A stretch of DNA of 64,000 nt from Ctenosaura bakeri (lineage: Eukaryota; Chordata; Lepidosauria; Squamata; Iguanidae), in contig CAOLHI010000610.1 of assembly GCA_948474755.1 (NCBI GenBank), forward strand, positions 62,001 to 126,000, given 5' to 3'. The translations under genes were made by a program, and so were the position numbers. Position 1 is the first letter of the stretch; each line of letters starts with the position of its first letter. A model generated the notes under the pieces. That model was not told the origin of the DNA. It worked only from the letters and a program-made list of their open reading frames with translations, and searched no databases. Positions 36,405 through 48,450 of this stretch are shown here, piece by piece.

Positions 36405-37696
36405 GTAAGTGTGGTCTAGGAAAGGAATAAGACAATCACCCATTAAGTACTTATTCTATTCCTATAGAAAAGGAAGCTGAAACAGTAATGACAGCTGGCC
36501 TTTGTAGAAGTCTACTTCCATGCATTGAGTGTGTAGATGTGGGTGTGGTTAGTACCTTTTCTTTTGTCAACATGCTGAATGTTGAGATTTTAACTCTAAA
36601 ATAAGTAGTGTAGCTCTTAACAATCAACTTTCAATTGAGAAGTGTACTGTCTCTTTAAGGTTGGGTAAATAATCTTTCTAAGTGAAGCCCACAAGCTAAA
36701 GAGTAAATCAGGTCATTGCAAAGCTGCATTTGAACCTATATATTTATACACCGAACCAGTGTGTGTAGATTTTGGGAAGTGAACAAAATGCTTTGCAGGT
36801 CTTATCCTTATATCTGCATCAGAAACCATGGAAATCATAGGCTAAAGGTAATAATTTCCTGGTCTAAGCTACCTGTTGAGACATATTTAAATTTCAACCT
36901 TATTCTGAGCCCATGGCCATCTCTCAGGGTTCACCTTTGAACCATTGGTTGTGTTTGTTTCCTTGAAATGAAACTATAAGGTGCTCAAGTCTACCCCTTT
37001 ATCTCCAGGTAAGATCCTGTGGCCAAGCACTATCATGCACCCCATAGGAGCATAGAGCTTAATATCAGAAACCAAGCAGAGGAACAAATTATCTGTGCAA
37101 AGAGAAAGTTCTTGACCTTCTTCTCAGTCTTAATCTCAATATTATGTTGTAATTAGTTTATATCCTGTGCTGTGGTTTGGTTTTACAAATTTTGTAAGTG
37201 ATTAAAAAAAATACTTCCAGTACAGATTTAAAAAAAAAACATTATATGAGGGTTAGTGTGAACGTACTATAGTGAAATATATATAATTTTAAATGAAAAT
37301 TCAAAGTTGGCAGTGGCCAAGCACTGAATTTTGAACAGTATGTTCCAGCTAAAGCTGGTGCTATAGTCACTTCAGGTGGATGGTGGATAAATAGCCCAAA
37401 TTTATGGTTGTTCAGTGTGTTTAAAAATAAAGAGATTGTGGGGAAGAGTTTCAGTCCCATTAGACTCTGCAGGTGCTCCTTGGTCAAGGTCCTTTCCCTA
37501 AATTGCTAGCTGCCTCGCTTTGCAGGCACACTTTGCACTTTCCTAATACTGTCAAAGTCTGCTGCTATGCAAAATTTGATAAGTACCAGAGTAAGGTTTT
37601 CTCTTCTCCCCTCCTCATTCCACTGGCTGTTTCAGAATCTCTAACGTCTCTGAGCACTAATTCTGCTCTCTTGTGTCCCTCCTACCCTACCTCCAG
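36405..37696 (+). other. LASP1: Last LASP1 intron
   Basis: Donor GTAAGT at 36,405; acceptor 'ccctacctccag' ending at 37,696. No repeat or gene recognised inside. Confidence 0.85.
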
Positions 37697-37870
37697 AAGC
37701 GATTCCGTGCAGTCTATGATTACAATGCCGCTGACGAGGATGAAGTCTCCTTTCAGGATGGTGATACCATCATCAACGTGCAGCAGATTGATGACGGCTG
37801 GATGTATGGCACCGTTGAGCGGACCGGCGACACGGGCATGCTTCCAGCCAACTATGTGGAGGCTATATGA
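37697..37870 (+). CDS. LASP1: LASP1 last coding exon: SH3 domain and stop
   Basis: This exon has 57 codons and TGA. It encodes a complete SH3 domain: [20 protein letters not shown], then [34 protein letters not shown]. The hallmark residues are present: the AVYDY ligand-binding motif, the acidic RT loop, Trp in DGW, and P-x-x-Y in LPANY. The SH3 domain recruits proline-rich partners (zyxin, palladin and others are known for this family). The protein ends right after the domain, as in mammals. Confidence 0.97.
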   Translation, partial: KRFRAVYDYNAADEDEVSFQDGDTIINVQQIDDGWMYGTVERTGDTGMLPANYVEAI

Positions 37871-40293
37871 GCCTCCCACCGGTGCCACCCTGAAAGCAAG
37901 CAGGGGAGGGGTCTCATGTGCTTCTTGTTCCATTATCCCTTCTCTGCTGTCTCTCGTCAAACATCAAGTTATTTTGTTCTGAAGCTCTCACATGATCGTC
38001 TTTATTCTTCTGCCAGCATAGCTTTGTTTTGGAGGCATTTGAACTTGGAGTGGGTGTCTTTTTGTTACTATCAGATGAGACTTTTCTCAAAGACCAGCTG
38101 TCTTTTCATTCTCTCCCTCAGCTTTCATGGAACGTGGCACTCTTCCCTTCTCCCCCTTACCCCAAGAACTGCCCTTTGAGGGATTGATTGATCCAGAACC
38201 AGTTGAGCCCTCCTTAACCTGCCACAGTGAACAGCAAGTAGTGTAGGACTGAAGGGCAGGAACCAGTACTATGCTTGCTTTTGGGGATGTGTGGAGCTTT
38301 GAGTAATTTGGGAGAATCTCCAATCCATTTTTATTGAAAAAATTATCAAAGGCCTCTGTTTGAATATTCACTTACATCAAACCCTAATTTCTATACACTC
38401 TAAGAGATCGCATCATTTGTTTGAACGTAGGAGAGCCTTTGGTAGAACTGAAAAAACCAGGATATATGTAATGCCTAGAAGGATGAGGAAAGACAAAACA
38501 GTTACTAGTGCACAGGTACAGAGAAATGTAGGAGGAATAATGATAATTCCAGTGAGGACACTCAGGCATTGGCTCTTGGATGCCATTGCTCAGTAAAAGT
38601 GGATGCCTACTTAGTTTTGGAGTGGAGCACATGTCCCCTGTGTTCCTGGGGAAACATGATTTGAAGTAGAATGTGCTCAGGATCACTGCTGCCCAAGACT
38701 TTGTAGCTAATGAGTATCAGTTCAGACAGCTCAATTTTGGTGCTACCTCCTACTTTAAGAGAGTGTGAAGAGCAGTGTGTTCGAAAAGTATGTGGCCACT
38801 CCTGCTGCTTTCCCCACTACCCCGAAAGTAGCTTCAGTGTGAACAATTGAAGCAGCCTATGCAAGATTCCTCTGGCTAATGCCTTCATACATTCCTTTTT
38901 AGAAAAATCCTTGATGTCAGTGTCCTGCTTTCTCTTTCTGTCCTTTCTCCTCACCCCCCAGAATCCTACATGTGTGGCAACTAGTCTGTGGAAATAGAAG
39001 GACATTTCCCTGAATAGTTGTAACTGGAGCAGCTCTAGTCAAGAAAAATCATACATGCTGTGGAGAGGCTACCTTTGGGATTGGTTTGCTCTTTTTTAAT
39101 TTTTGGGGGAGAGATATTTGGGGCTTCACTAAAGGCTGACCCTTGTTGAACACTTGTTCTCCTGAAACAAGTGCTGTCAGCCAAAAGGCAGGCTAGTAGA
39201 TGGCTTCACCTCCTAGTTTGTACCTTTTGAGCCAAGCAGTGTTTACAATCTTTCATCCTCTCTCTACTGCCCTGTCCTCAGCCAGCCTGACAGTTGGGTG
39301 AATGGGTTAGGGGAAAAATATCTTGCACTAGAAATATACCTCTTGCCCTTTCTCTGGCATCAAGCTGGCAGGTGCTGGTGCTGGCTTGGGAAAATATCAT
39401 GGACCAAAAGCAAATTATTTAGAGTATTTTGCTGTTAAAATAGCAGGGAACTATTATATAACTGGAAAATGAAAGAGGCTGGGGTGGTGGGAAGGAAGAG
39501 ATAATCCGCAGGCAAGAGTGAAGTTCTTCAGCTACCCTTCCTTCATTTCTTCTCTGCAGGCCGATTGCTCCTCTTGCTACTTTTGAAGAGTCAGTTAGGT
39601 GCTGGCAAAGAAGGGCAAGGCCTGTTTGAGTAATACACAGTTGGCTCCCCGTAGGAATGTTTCTCAGGCCTGGTGTCTCTTACTCATTTTGATATGATGG
39701 GATTGCAGATCTCTCCAAATGGTAGTAATATCTGGGAAATATTTATAGTATATTTAAATGAAACATGAGGAGTAGCTCTGTGCCTCCCTATTTAGTTGTG
39801 GACTCTGTCCTCATCAAGGCAAATTAAACAAGTTGGTGAGTGGACCTTCGAAGGTGGAGTTTTTAAACTTTCTGTTTGAAGAATGACCTTCATAGGCACA
39901 CTTTCAGGAAGATGTTTGGATCCACTGAACTGCTTCCTGTTTTTAGTTGGTACCCTCTCCAGTTCCTGGGGTACATCAGGACCAAGTGGAAAAACTCATT
40001 GTCTTATCAGATTTTCTGTCATCTTGTGCTGCTTTATCTCCTCTGTTTTCCCCTCCTGTGTATAGACACAGCATATCAGGGACTAGCCTTCTCCCCACAT
40101 TATATCCACACTTTCTGTGGACTTCATGGTGCTGAGAATAACCATAACTAAAATTTAAAAGCACCCTCTTAGTCTCTTTACAAGAGGTGCAGAACAGGCT
40201 TACATTAAGCAAGAGTTACGGAGAACTTTCTCCCTCAGTGTTCAAGTCCATGTAAGTTGAATGCAAAGAGATGCTGTACATTGTCATTCCTAT

Positions 40294-40299
40294 AATAAA
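40294..40299 (+). terminator. Candidate proximal polyadenylation signal of LASP1
   Basis: AATAAA followed by 'tgttgcatctcttcgtatgt' (GT/T-rich). Use would give a 3' UTR of about 2.4 kb. Confidence 0.5.
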
Positions 40300-41402
40300 T
40301 GTTGCATCTCTTCGTATGTGGTGGAGTTCAGGACACTAGTATCTTTAGCTTAATCTCACAGGAGGACTTTAATTCCCTTACCAGGGGTACCCACTCCCTG
40401 TTGAAAAATTTGTATTCCTGCAGTCGCTCCGATCAGTGGCAGAAAGAAATAGTGACCAAATGACCAGATATTCCTTTTCATAAGGCAGTAAAAGCACAAA
40501 CATTATTTTATAATCTTTTTTTCCATTACAAAAAATTGTCTCTGGGTTTCCCCTTGGACACTTGCACTACCAAAAAAGGGGCTAAAGGGAGGAATGTTTG
40601 TTTCTTCTTCCCCATATCTGCATCTCAAAAAGGTCCATTTATGGAAATAGAAAAGCCAGTAGGAATGATGGCAGCTTTTCCTTAAGACCAATTTTAGGAA
40701 TATAGCGATCTAGGGACCACCTAACCTTGGGGTTAACTTAGATGGTGCCAATAGTAGTGACTGCTGGTTAAAGAGAGGTCACATACTTCTTGGTGCTGAG
40801 GCAGAAGCCCAAGTCCAGCAGTAGCTGTTTTTCTAATTGATGAGAATAAGGCAAAATCATGTATAGACAATCCTTGAGAGGACTGCTTTTTGTGAGGAAG
40901 ATAAGTAACATAATGTGAATAAATATTTTTAGAGGACCAAATAAAGTACTCATTTTTGAATCTCTCCTAGCTTTTTCACCTCTACCCTGGGAGAAGTGGT
41001 TTCTCACTGCTTGGTTTATTTTTTTTTCCTGCCTTCTGTGACTTATGCACTTTTGCCTTTGATTTTATTCCATTAGCTGAAAAGCACCTAAACCTGTATT
41101 TAAATAATTAAAATGTAAAAAAAGAAAAAGAAAAAAAAACAGCTGAATTGCATCTGTGTAGCCATTTTTATCCATGTGAATTCTCTTGTCCATCTTAGCT
41201 TTTCAAGCTAGATTTCAGTGTCTGATGATTAGAATGATTTTTTTGTTTGTTTGGGGCATATTTCGGGGGTTTCATTTGTTGTCTTTGTGCGTTTCTTCTT
41301 TGCTGGCCTGCGTGCCCTTTCCAAAAGTCATTTGGCCTTTTTCAGTGGCACCATAGAATCAAACATAGTACCAGTTTCTTTCTGGTTTTACGTCAATTTG
41401 AA

Positions 41403-41408
41403 AATAAA
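41403..41408 (+). terminator. Candidate distal polyadenylation signal of LASP1
   Basis: AATAAA followed about 20 bp later by 'ctgattgtggtctttattg', a good GU/U-rich downstream element. This is the likeliest main 3' end. Confidence 0.65.
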
Positions 41409-41429
41409 AGTATAATTTTTACCTGCTGA

Positions 41430-44355
41430 CTGATTGTGGTCTTTATTGATGGTTTTATTTTTACTCTGTGATTAAAGTGGAAGTATAAGCATATTCTCAC
41501 TAATAATCACTTTTGAGCATTGCAAGCACAGGAGAAAATAATATTAAAGCTGTTATTCCTTATCAAGACTTATTGGAGACTGGCTGCCTCTTCCACCTTG
41601 CTGAATTTAGTGTAAGTGAGGCAGTGAACGACAATGTATGAATGAGGCAGTCTTGGCAATGGAACAGACTTCCTATCTAATCCTGAGACCTGGCTGTTTA
41701 AATTAGGGTTGGGTAAAAGGCAGCTTTGAGCCTCCTGGGAGATTTCTGGGTGGTTATGGCAAAGATTTCCAACGAGCTCTTTAGCAACAAGAAGTTACTC
41801 CCTGCCTGCCTGACCTATATTGTTATTATTCTGGATTTTAAGAGTTTGGAGAGCACAAACAGGAGTAGATTTTGTTTGGAACAATTCTGAGCTCTGTGTT
41901 CAGTTCTAGCAGTCAAAAATAAATTCACAGGCTCAGAATTCTTTAATCCCAAATTTATGTCTTTTATATCTTGCTCTAGTAGATCTTTTTTTAAAGAAAA
42001 GTTAATCCTAAAACATACCCATCTTGATGCAAACATTGCAAAATTGGATTGATAACTATGAAAGTGCTCCAGTTCAAGCACAAAAAACAAAGGTTCACAT
42101 ACCCCCTGTGTGCTCTCACTGTCTCATCTCCTGTTCTAGGGAAACCATAGATAGCCTTCAAACCAAAACAAGGAAGCCTGTAGAGAGAACAGTTTCTGAT
42201 TCTCAATTTGGAGGCAATTTATGGTTTGTCCAAAACAGGAAATGCAAGAGAGGAAAAAGTGTATGTTGAGAAAAGTCCATTCACAACAATCAAATCATCA
42301 TTTGGTCATTGGGTCTCTTAGCTGTAGAAGGGCATTAACAGATTTGCCCACTACTGTGATTTGTGACTACAAAATGTCAGTTCTTCCCTACACTTCCTGT
42401 TTATATTGCCAAAAGATTATTTATTTTCACATTAAAGTAAAAGCAAAGTGCTAGATATTGAATTCACAAGGACTGTTTTTGCGTGAGCTCAGTTCAAGGG
42501 ATCTTCCATTATCATGGATGACACAGCATTAAATCTAACCAAGAACTCGCTGATAAATTCAGGCACAGAAAATGCTCTTAAAAGGGACACAATGATTCAA
42601 TATTAGACTGTGCAAACCTCATGCTTTGGAGAGCAGACATGACAAGAGTGTGTCACCACACTTTGTCAGTGTTCTGGGTCACAGACTTCAACATTGATGC
42701 TAAGAATTATATAGGGACAGAAAATGTGACCCTACCAAAGCTGTTGGATTGCAGCCTACATTATCCTTCACAACTGGCTATGCTGCATAGGGCAGATGGG
42801 AGTTGCAATCCCATATGTTCCCCATTCTGCAACTAGAGACCAAAAGCTGTCTTTTCCCTACTCTTTGAAAAACCAGAGCCATTCTTCCAATGGTCAACTT
42901 GCCCTGTGCTCTACAAGGGCAAAAAGTTCAGAGACTCAGATTCCAGAACTTGAAACAAAATGTACAGGTTGGAAGGTATGTAAACCAAAGCTGTACCTGG
43001 TAGATGGTTGCTTCCTGGAACCAAACATGACGGATACCCACATAATTTGGGCAAGAGGACATTTGACAAGACTTTCTGTTCTGTGTCAGTCAGCACCCTA
43101 GCTCTCACTGTGGCAGATTTTGATACACAAGAAAGGTTTCAAAATCAAGAGCATCAGAAGAGTACATAATAGAGATGAATGAAACTTCAAAAGGGCTGCT
43201 AAATTGTGTTTATTTGTTATGCCTACAAAATCACATTCTGCCATCTCTTCATGCCCTAGGTCTGGGCTTTTGAGGGATATGCCAGTTGCACACAAAAGCT
43301 GGAATTCTTTTGGTAGATTGATTCAATCAATTGTCTAATAGTGAGTTAACATGTAGATAGATTTTATAAATTCTGTGGGTCTAGTCAGGACTACAAGAGA
43401 ATTTAGGCCAAGGTCTGTCAAGTCTGGCCAGTTGTGGAATGCCTACCTGCTGACTAGGTAAGGACTCTCCAGAGGTTTGGCATCAAGTAATTTGGTTGGT
43501 TGGTTGATTAACAGATATTGTGCCTTTCTGCTGGTCTAGGACTCATGGTGGTAACAGCACATAGGAACATAATGATGTGAAACAGTTGCAATCTGCTTCT
43601 GTGGATAATTACCCACAATGAAATCACAAATCAAGGCATTGTAAGCAAATTTTACTAGGTATAGCTACATATTTCCTTTTCTTCAGCGCATTCAAGATGG
43701 CATAGACCTTCCTTCCCCCTTTCTCCTACAATAACCTTGCTAGTAAAGAGACTGGCCAAAGTCAACCAGTAGATGTCATAGCTTAGTGTTAACCCGACCA
43801 CGGATCACCAGTCAAACTCTTTAACCAATGCACTACTGTGACTTAAATGTTCTCTGAATTGTACCTAACATTTGCAACTGATGCCACAACCTGGAGCGAA
43901 CAAACACCTTTGTTTTGTTTCCAGATTTTAAAAAAAGCAAGGAAAAAAAGTGAAAGGAACAAAAAAAAGCTAAAAATCCATATCCATATCTTTATTAGGA
44001 CCACTTAAAGGTAATAAAACATGGCACAGGCTTTTCAAGTTAGAACTCTTCACCAGGCAAAAATGGTGAATTAAAAAAAGCATTGGAAAGGAAAGCAGCT
44101 GATGTTACAGCAGTGAAGTCCTTGGCTGCATTCCTGACATCTCATCCGCCACCTCTCCCACTGCCTCCCTCTTTTCTTCGGCTGTCTGCCCTGAAAAGCA
44201 AAACAGTTGTGTTTCATCTGGAAGGATCTTTCTGGCCTATTAAGATGCTGCTGCAGCTGCTGTGTGTGCGTGCATACACACACCACTGCGTGTAAAAACC
44301 TCCCTCCTTTCTTCCCTCCCTCACTGCACCATCTGTCATTCTCGCTCTTTTCTAG
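41430..44355. other. Intergenic spacer after LASP1
   Basis: No coding exon is supported. A short palindromic repeat at about 42,750-42,835 ('gttggattgcagcctacatt' facing 'gatgggagttgcaatccca') and an interspersed repeat at 43,290-43,424 (shared with 4,725-4,876) are seen. The last 100 bp (44,250-44,355) form a long pyrimidine tract leading to a splice acceptor. Confidence 0.5.
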
Positions 44356-44408
44356 CCTCCGATTCCAGGCGCTGTCACTGTCCCCATTTCCCCTTCCTTC
44401 CCTTCACC

Positions 44409-44486
44409 ATGCTGGACATCTTCATTCTCATGTTTTTTGCCATTATAGGCCTGGTGGTCTTATCCTACATCATCTACATGTTGTAG
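44409..44486 (+). CDS. LASP1NB: 25-residue hydrophobic membrane micropeptide
   Basis: ATG at 44,409 sits in a good Kozak context (TTCACCATGC) in a T/C-rich leader and opens 25 codons ending in TAG. The product begins MLDIFILMFFAI and ends VVLSYIIYML. Apart from one Asp near the start, one Gly in the middle and one Ser, it is entirely Ile/Leu/Phe/Met/Val/Tyr, so it is one transmembrane helix with almost no soluble part, similar in size and style to sarcolipin-type regulins. It starts about 50 nt after a strong splice acceptor. The symbol is given on position only: LASP1NB is the human locus I recall beside LASP1, and I have not compared its product. Function is unknown. The chance of a random ORF of this length is not small; the composition, Kozak context and splice context support it. 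Confidence 0.55.
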   Translation: MLDIFILMFFAIIGLVVLSYIIYML

Positions 44487-44809
44487 CATCTCCAGCAACC
44501 CCGTTGCATCTACTAGCACCCTATGGAAGACAGCTAAGCAAAGAGGAAGGATTTTTTTCCTCCTCCATTTGACGCAGCAGTGTTGAAGGCTGGGATTCCC
44601 GAGGTGCCTGGTTGACAGACTAACCGGTATTTAAAATTCACATTATATACTTTTTAAGGTTGATGATGCGGGGGTGGGGGGGTGGACTGTATAGAAGCAA
44701 AAATGGAGAATCTGTTTTTTCAAACCCTCCTGACTCTTCAGTGGCAGCTTCCAGTCTTAAACAGGAAACAGCAGCGTTTGCATGTTTACTGAGCAGAATG
44801 TATTTTAAA

Positions 44810-44815
44810 AATAAA
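44810..44815 (+). terminator. Candidate polyadenylation signal, micropeptide gene (proximal)
   Basis: AATAAA about 325 nt after the micropeptide stop, directly before a TGA/CTG trinucleotide run. Confidence 0.35.
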
Positions 44816-44821
44816 TAGTGA

Positions 44822-44861
44822 TATGATGATGATGATGATGCTGCTGCTGCTGCTGCTGCTT
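44822..44861 (+). repeat. Compound trinucleotide microsatellite (TGA)n(CTG)7
   Basis: About six TGA units pass directly into seven CTG units. In the transcript this would be a CUG run in the putative 3' UTR. Confidence 0.9.
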
Positions 44862-45941
44862 AGGCTGTTACTAGGACTTCCATTTCTTTTTCTTGCTTTG
44901 AGCATCATACTCTTTCTTTTATAGAATACTATATGTCTGTTCAGAATTAGACTATTGTGTTCGGGACTGAGAGGAGGTAGAATAGTATATTGTAGTTAGT
45001 TTTTTTTGTACCTTTTATTCTACCAACCAGAAGGGATGGAACAATGCCTTGCTTCAGCAATTGTTTGGGCATTTTATGTCCTTTCCAAATTCTCACTTTG
45101 TGTATTTATATATTTATATGTATATATTTACACCTTTTTCTCTCCTTCTCCTTCTGCCTTAGAATGTGGGTTTTTTCCTGCAGATGGGAGACCCCACCCT
45201 GGTTTACAATCATGTTTTCATCTCAGCAGCATGGTGTCACAGAGCGACTCCAGATCATTCTAGAGAAAGGTTAGCCCTTTGCAAAGATAATCGGCAAAGA
45301 GAAGAATGATTCAGCAGATTGCCTTGAAGAAGTAGTACCTGAAGCTTTCAAAAAAACTGAACTGGAAATGCATCACAAGACCCAGTTAGCAACAAGAAAT
45401 GAGATGGACAGATGAAAACGCACTGAGAGACTTTTAGAACAGGATGGTTCTAAGTGGTGAAGGAAAGCTATTGCCTCTGCTGTTTTCCTGTGCAAACAAA
45501 CTTGATTTTTCTGTATGTCTTGGAAAACACTATGTTTGAATGGAGAAAATATTATTTTCCGACTATTTTTAAGTTCTAGATAATAGAACATTGGTGGCAA
45601 AGGCCCAATGGAAGAGGGGAAGGAAACAAACTGATAGCCAACTGTACTTGAATGCCACTCTAAAGTACCAGCACAGACAACTTAGATTGGCTGTAGTAGG
45701 TTTTGGAAAAGCGTGCTGGGTGGTGAAGGAGGCGGGGGGGGGCAGCTCAGTGGTGTATTCAAAATCCCATTCTGATCGCAGTGGAAATTTGTATACTAAA
45801 CGCTGTGCATCTGAGGTTGCAGCTTTATGCTGCTACTGCTCTTCTAGGGATCAGAATGTTTATTTTTGCTTTTTTTTTTAAAGAAACATTTAAGAAATAT
45901 TTTTATACATTGTTTCTTTCCCCTTAATATATTCCAAGCAG

Positions 45942-45947
45942 AATAAA
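45942..45947 (+). terminator. Candidate polyadenylation signal, micropeptide gene (distal)
   Basis: AATAAA followed by 'ttattgtacaggtacaag'. It would give a 3' UTR of about 1.5 kb. Confidence 0.4.
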
Positions 45948-47942
45948 TTATTGTACAGGTACAAGAAGCCTCCTGAAAAATAGAAAAGTGAAGTTCGTTT
46001 GGACTGATAGGATAGCTCAGGATACTCTTTCCTCAAATTGTAGCATGGTTGTAACTTTTAACAACACAAGATGGTGTGATGATCATAGCGGGGGTGGGGA
46101 GAGATTTCTTGAAGATATTTGTGTTGTGACATAAGAGATGACAGAGTAACAAACTTTAGCACAACTACTAAAACAGGAAGAAAATTGACCTTGGAGAGAA
46201 ATGACTTTTTTGTGACTTTTGCTTCTGTGTCAAAGGAGAGCAAACCTGTTGTCTCTCAATAGGATGAACAGGGGGTCCTTCTTTAGTGTAGTGTCAGAAA
46301 ACTACACTGCCTGATGCTCTGTTCTTAACTGCCCCAGGAGAAAAGGAATATTCTGGGGGCACCTCATATGTGGATAAAGTGCTCCATGTATCAACTTGGG
46401 ACTTGTATAGTTCTTTTTCCTCTTCCATTGAATCTGTGGATTGATGTTGGGGAGGGGAGACAAAGCGGGGGGGGGAGAGATGATTGGGGATGAGGAGTGA
46501 AAGAAGCCACGCTTCACACATTGCCTTGGAATGTGGAATCCTGGCAGGCTTTGGGAAGTAGTACAGTTCCTTTGCCACAAGACTTAACCCTCCCCCTAGA
46601 GGAGTACCGTGTCCATTTCTAGTCTCGCCCGTATGCTGAAAGTGCAAGGTCCCACTCTAAGACAGGGTTGGGCAAAGCATGGCTCTCCAGATGTCCTTGG
46701 ACTGCAACTATCAGCAGCCCTGGCTTGTACAGACAATGGTAACGAACCATGGGAAAGCAGTTGCAGTCCAATGGCATTTGGAGGTCTGGACTTAGCTTGC
46801 TCTGCTCCAACGCCAGAATTTCTTGGAATATGTAAAACAATTTAAGAAACAGAAAAGACAAAAATGCATCCCAGCCCAGCACTCCCCTTTTCCATCTCCT
46901 TCTCTCTCTCTCTCACAGTAGTTTTTGGAGGATTTGAAATATTGTGGAATAATTAATTTAAATTCAGTTAAAAATTCAGAGTATTGTCCTTTCTCGAGTT
47001 TATGTTTTTAAAAATAAAACAAAAGCGTTGCCCTAAAGCCTTTTTCCTTATTCCTTTCTTCACCATCCAGATGTGGTAGACTTTAATTCCTACCCTCCAC
47101 AGCTAAGAGTCATTGTGGATAATGGGAACTGTAGAAAAGTAGAATCAAGTTGGCCATGAATCTTAGTGGGTGATTCTGAGCAAGTTGCTGTCTCCCAGCC
47201 TAACATACCTTGCAAGGCAGTTGTGAGGACAGGAATGGAAAATTGTGGAGACCCTGTGTACACTGTTGTGAGCTCCTAGAGGAAAAGCAAGATATATATG
47301 GGAGTTATAGGGCAACAACATTTGATTGACCGACCACATTTCCTCCCTGCACTCACCTTTTCTGTAAACTGAGAACAATTTTACCCCCTCACAAAGCAAC
47401 CAAGAGGAAATCCAATGAACATTTAGTTCATCTTCTAGTGTGTAGAAATTGCCCACAACAAAACTTGTATGATCTGGTGTTTTTTACGGGGGTGGGGAAG
47501 GATTGTAATTTGAATACTCATTTTGCCAGATGAACTGTTAGTTCACAAATCTCAGAAGCCTGTGCCATCTTAATTACAGGTTAATCCAATAATCTGCCCC
47601 CTCAGTCCTACGATTCTAATAGTGAAGATTTAAGATGGGTGGGAACAGTTCAGCGTAGAGACTGCACACAGCTCTGGAGAGGAGGGTGTCCAGTGAAGCC
47701 AAAGACTTTCCTCCAAGACCCTTGGCAAACTCACTTTTTTTTCTACCCAAAGCAATTTTTTTTCCATCCCAAACCACCTTCAATGCTCCAACCCTCTTTC
47801 TCGGGCCTGCAGGACTATTTGAGGGGATTGCTATTTGGTCACTCAGAACAGCCGATTGCTCCAACGTGTCAAAAAAAAAAGAAAAAAAAAGGCATATGTG
47901 GGGACATATTGCAGTCCTTTAGAACTCCAGGGTGTGTATGCA

Positions 47943-47988
47943 CTCTCTCTCTCTCTCTCGCTCTCTCGCTCTCTCGCTCTTTCTCTCT
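47943..47988 (+). repeat. CT-rich microsatellite
   Basis: A (CT)n run with interspersed CG steps. Confidence 0.85.
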
Positions 47989-48339
47989 CAATTTAAGGCA
48001 CTTTTCAACTCCATTTGGAAGACAATATACTGCATCTCATAATGTTGCTGGAAAAGTAGCAGAAAACAAGACTAAAAATTATCATAAAAATAAAGCAGCT
48101 CCAGTATTTGTGCGTTGAAGTCGCAGGGGCAAGGGGTAATAGGACACATGACAGAAATGTATATGTATGGTGCAGAGCGAGTGGATATTAATTCATTTTT
48201 CTCTGTGCCTCTTGATACTAGAATCTGGGTCATCAAATGAATCTAAATGGTGAGTGATTCAGGACAAAAAACAAATCATACTTTGTTTTATATAACACAG
48301 CATTAACATATGAAGTTTGTTTCCAAAAAATGTCAGGAT

Positions 48340-48450
48340 GGCCAACAACCTGGACAACTTTAAAAAGAAATTAGACAAATTCCTACAGAGTAAGGTCATC
48401 AATAGATATTGCCCAGGATGGCTGTGGCTACTAGATCAAGCAGAATGCCC
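48340..48450 (+). repeat. CR1/L2-like LINE 3' tail
   Basis: 'acaacctggacaactttaaa' then 'aagaaattagacaaattcct' and 'aatagatattgcccaggatg' follow the familiar LINE 3' UTR wording. The fragment is short. Confidence 0.4.

Larger units (their letters stand above)
37871..41428 (+). other. LASP1: LASP1 3' untranslated region
   Basis: The stretch after the stop has no further coding exon and runs to the second of two AATAAA hexamers. About 3.5 kb is consistent with the long 3' UTR of mammalian LASP1. Antisense and sense ORFs inside (for example 38,384-38,686 or 39,876-40,151) show no domain. Confidence 0.75.
44356..45965 (+). other. Probable terminal exon of a small-protein or long-RNA gene next to LASP1
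   Basis: A strong 3' splice site precedes the ORF: a pyrimidine-rich run from about 44,295, then 'ctcgctcttttctag' ending at 44,355 (a second AG lies at 44,367-44,368). No donor follows the ORF. AATAAA hexamers lie at 44,810 and 45,942, the second followed by T- and GT-bearing sequence. The upstream exon or exons were not identified. Human genomes have a spliced transcript, LASP1NB (formerly LINC00672), at this place beside LASP1, as I recall. Confidence 0.45.

Noticed and set aside
44207..44572. 121-codon plus-strand ORF overlapping the micropeptide
   Set aside because: It reads through the pyrimidine tract of the splice acceptor (Pro/Ser/Leu/Phe-rich) and so would lie mostly in intron; the 25-codon frame is the better candidate.
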